Source: Tetrahymena elliotti 4EA
Lineage: Eukaryota > Ciliophora > Oligohymenophorea > Hymenostomatida > Tetrahymenidae
DNA length: 64,000 bases
Assembly: GCA_000231825.2 (NCBI GenBank)
Contig: JH720320.1
Span: 624,019 to 688,018, forward strand
Reading direction: 5' to 3'
Part shown: piece by piece, positions 63,080 through 64,000 of the stretch
Position numbering within the stretch: the stretch's first letter is position 1
How the letters are laid out: each line of letters opens with the position of its first letter
The notes under the pieces: model-generated
The model's input: only the letters and a program-made list of their open reading frames with translations
Told to the model about the DNA's origin: nothing
The model's database searches: none
Translations under genes and position numbers: made by a program

Positions 63080-64000
63080 TCATTCTAGCTTCATGGTAGC
63101 TATGTATTAAGCAATCAGTTTAAAGCCTTCTAGGAATTCATCACTTATTCGGTAATATCTTCCATATATATTTTCTTCTTGCAAGCTTTTCAAATCTCCT
63201 TTTATTACAAAAATAACATGCTTTGGAAGTAAATTATAAAGCATTTCTTCTAGTTCTACCTCTAAAGGATCATTGAGATTGAAATATACATTTGGTATTT
63301 CTAAGCATCCAATTATATTACATTCAAATATATAAGGGGAGTTTAATTTACTCACCTCCAAATTCTTTTGAGTACTTATGGATATCTTTTTTTTAATAAA
63401 AATATTTTTTTTAAATTATACTTATTCTATAAAGATATATTATTTTTTATAAACATAATAGCTAATTACTTTTATCATCTTCTTTTAGTTTATAGTTGCT
63501 GGAGTGTCTAAAAAGTAAATGTAGACCTTCTCAATTGGAGTATTAACTGCCAATTAATCAATATAATTTTAAATCTAATTGAGCTAATCCTTGGTTTTAT
63601 CTATAAACTTAGTGTCTTAGTAATATTTATAGCTTGGATCAGGGATATTTTTTTATTATTTTTATAAGCTAAAATAATGGTTATATAAATTCAGTTTTAC
63701 AAACTCCAAAAATGAAACAATATATTCTATTTTATCATTCTAGGATTAACTTTTTGCATGTTTTAAAATTACTTCTAAATATTCAGTCTTTTTATCAATA
63801 AGTTCATAATTTATTGCTTCAATTAATGACTTTTCTTTTTATGTATCTCTAAAAGCTATTTATGGATTATTGATACAATTTACTTCAAAAAAATCATCTA
63901 AGCTCATTTCTTTGTTCTTTAATTCATATGTAATCAATATATCTACATAAGGATATTTTCTCCTCTTTTTTATTTATTTTACGCATGTTTCAAATTTGGA
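63080..64000 (-). CDS. Unknown protein, 5' end beyond the window
   Basis: Two visible exons (63470-64000 and 63080-63385) joined by an 84-nt GT..AG intron give about 279 residues of C-terminal sequence, ending MKLE and TGA. It is Lys/Asn/Gln-rich and soluble, with predicted helices (KSLIEAINYELIDKKTEYLE, KIEYIVSFLEFVKLN) and a more structured last 90 residues (FECNIIGCLEIPNVYFNLN, HVIFVIKGDLKSL). There is no signal or membrane segment in the visible part. It is transcribed in the same direction as the preceding unknown gene, with about 300 bases between them. No family recognised. Confidence 0.65.

Noticed and set aside
1..64000. tRNA, rRNA, CRISPR arrays, bacterial-type operators and ribosome binding sites
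   Set aside because: No cloverleaf with a GTTCRA-type T-loop was found, no regular spaced repeats other than the LRR array, and the genome is eukaryotic, so prokaryotic signals do not apply.

Overview
This looks like nuclear DNA of an oligohymenophorean ciliate, most likely Tetrahymena or a close relative. The sequence is extremely AT-rich. Genes read open only if TAA and TAG mean glutamine and TGA is the sole stop: every full-length gene here is dense in in-frame TAA/TAG and ends in TGA. Most introns are GT..AG, about 31-100 nt and nearly pure A+T. A run of exactly 100 N at 6440-6539 marks a scaffold gap, so this is assembled draft sequence.

Layout. 1-1430: decayed cysteine-rich repeat protein (minus). 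4721-5590: divergent mitochondrial carrier. 6890-7651: broken coiled-coil gene. 10008-11444: membrane protein with TMEM43-like features. 12056-15007: truncated, frameshifted copy of the 3' half of the giant gene downstream; a third, tiny relic of that gene lies near 16.0 kb and an unidentified gene fragment at 16.7-17.4 kb. 17623-34746: giant gene of about 30 introns and 4,900 residues, with several membrane segments at the N end, a very long cytosolic region, EF-hand-like motifs and a C-terminal membrane anchor. 35401-35970: small unknown protein. 36744-39019: six-kelch plus BTB protein. 39712-40924: serpin. 44446-45222: histidine-phosphatase-fold protein that has lost its catalytic His motif. 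47241-48990: RING-finger protein. 49486-51350: dihydroxyacetone kinase. 51888-52670 and 54896-55657: tandem paralogues of the ESCRT-III subunit Vps20/CHMP6. 56560-59436: leucine-rich-repeat gene. 60546-62778 and 63080-64000: two unknown proteins, the second running off the window. Intergenic spacers are long (0.3-3.5 kb) and mostly featureless.

The most striking object is the leucine-rich-repeat gene. Seven consecutive exons are each exactly 90 nt, all in the same phase and each encoding one 30-residue repeat. They are separated by related introns, so the duplicated unit is exon plus intron. A complete gene model with matching phases can be built from the sequence.

The genes do not form one pathway; this is ordinary eukaryotic gene order. 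The local themes are tandem duplication (LRR exons, Vps20 pair, copies of the giant gene) and decay of duplicates. Introns were assigned by eye from GT..AG sites and frame continuity. Family assignments come from motif recognition, not database searches.
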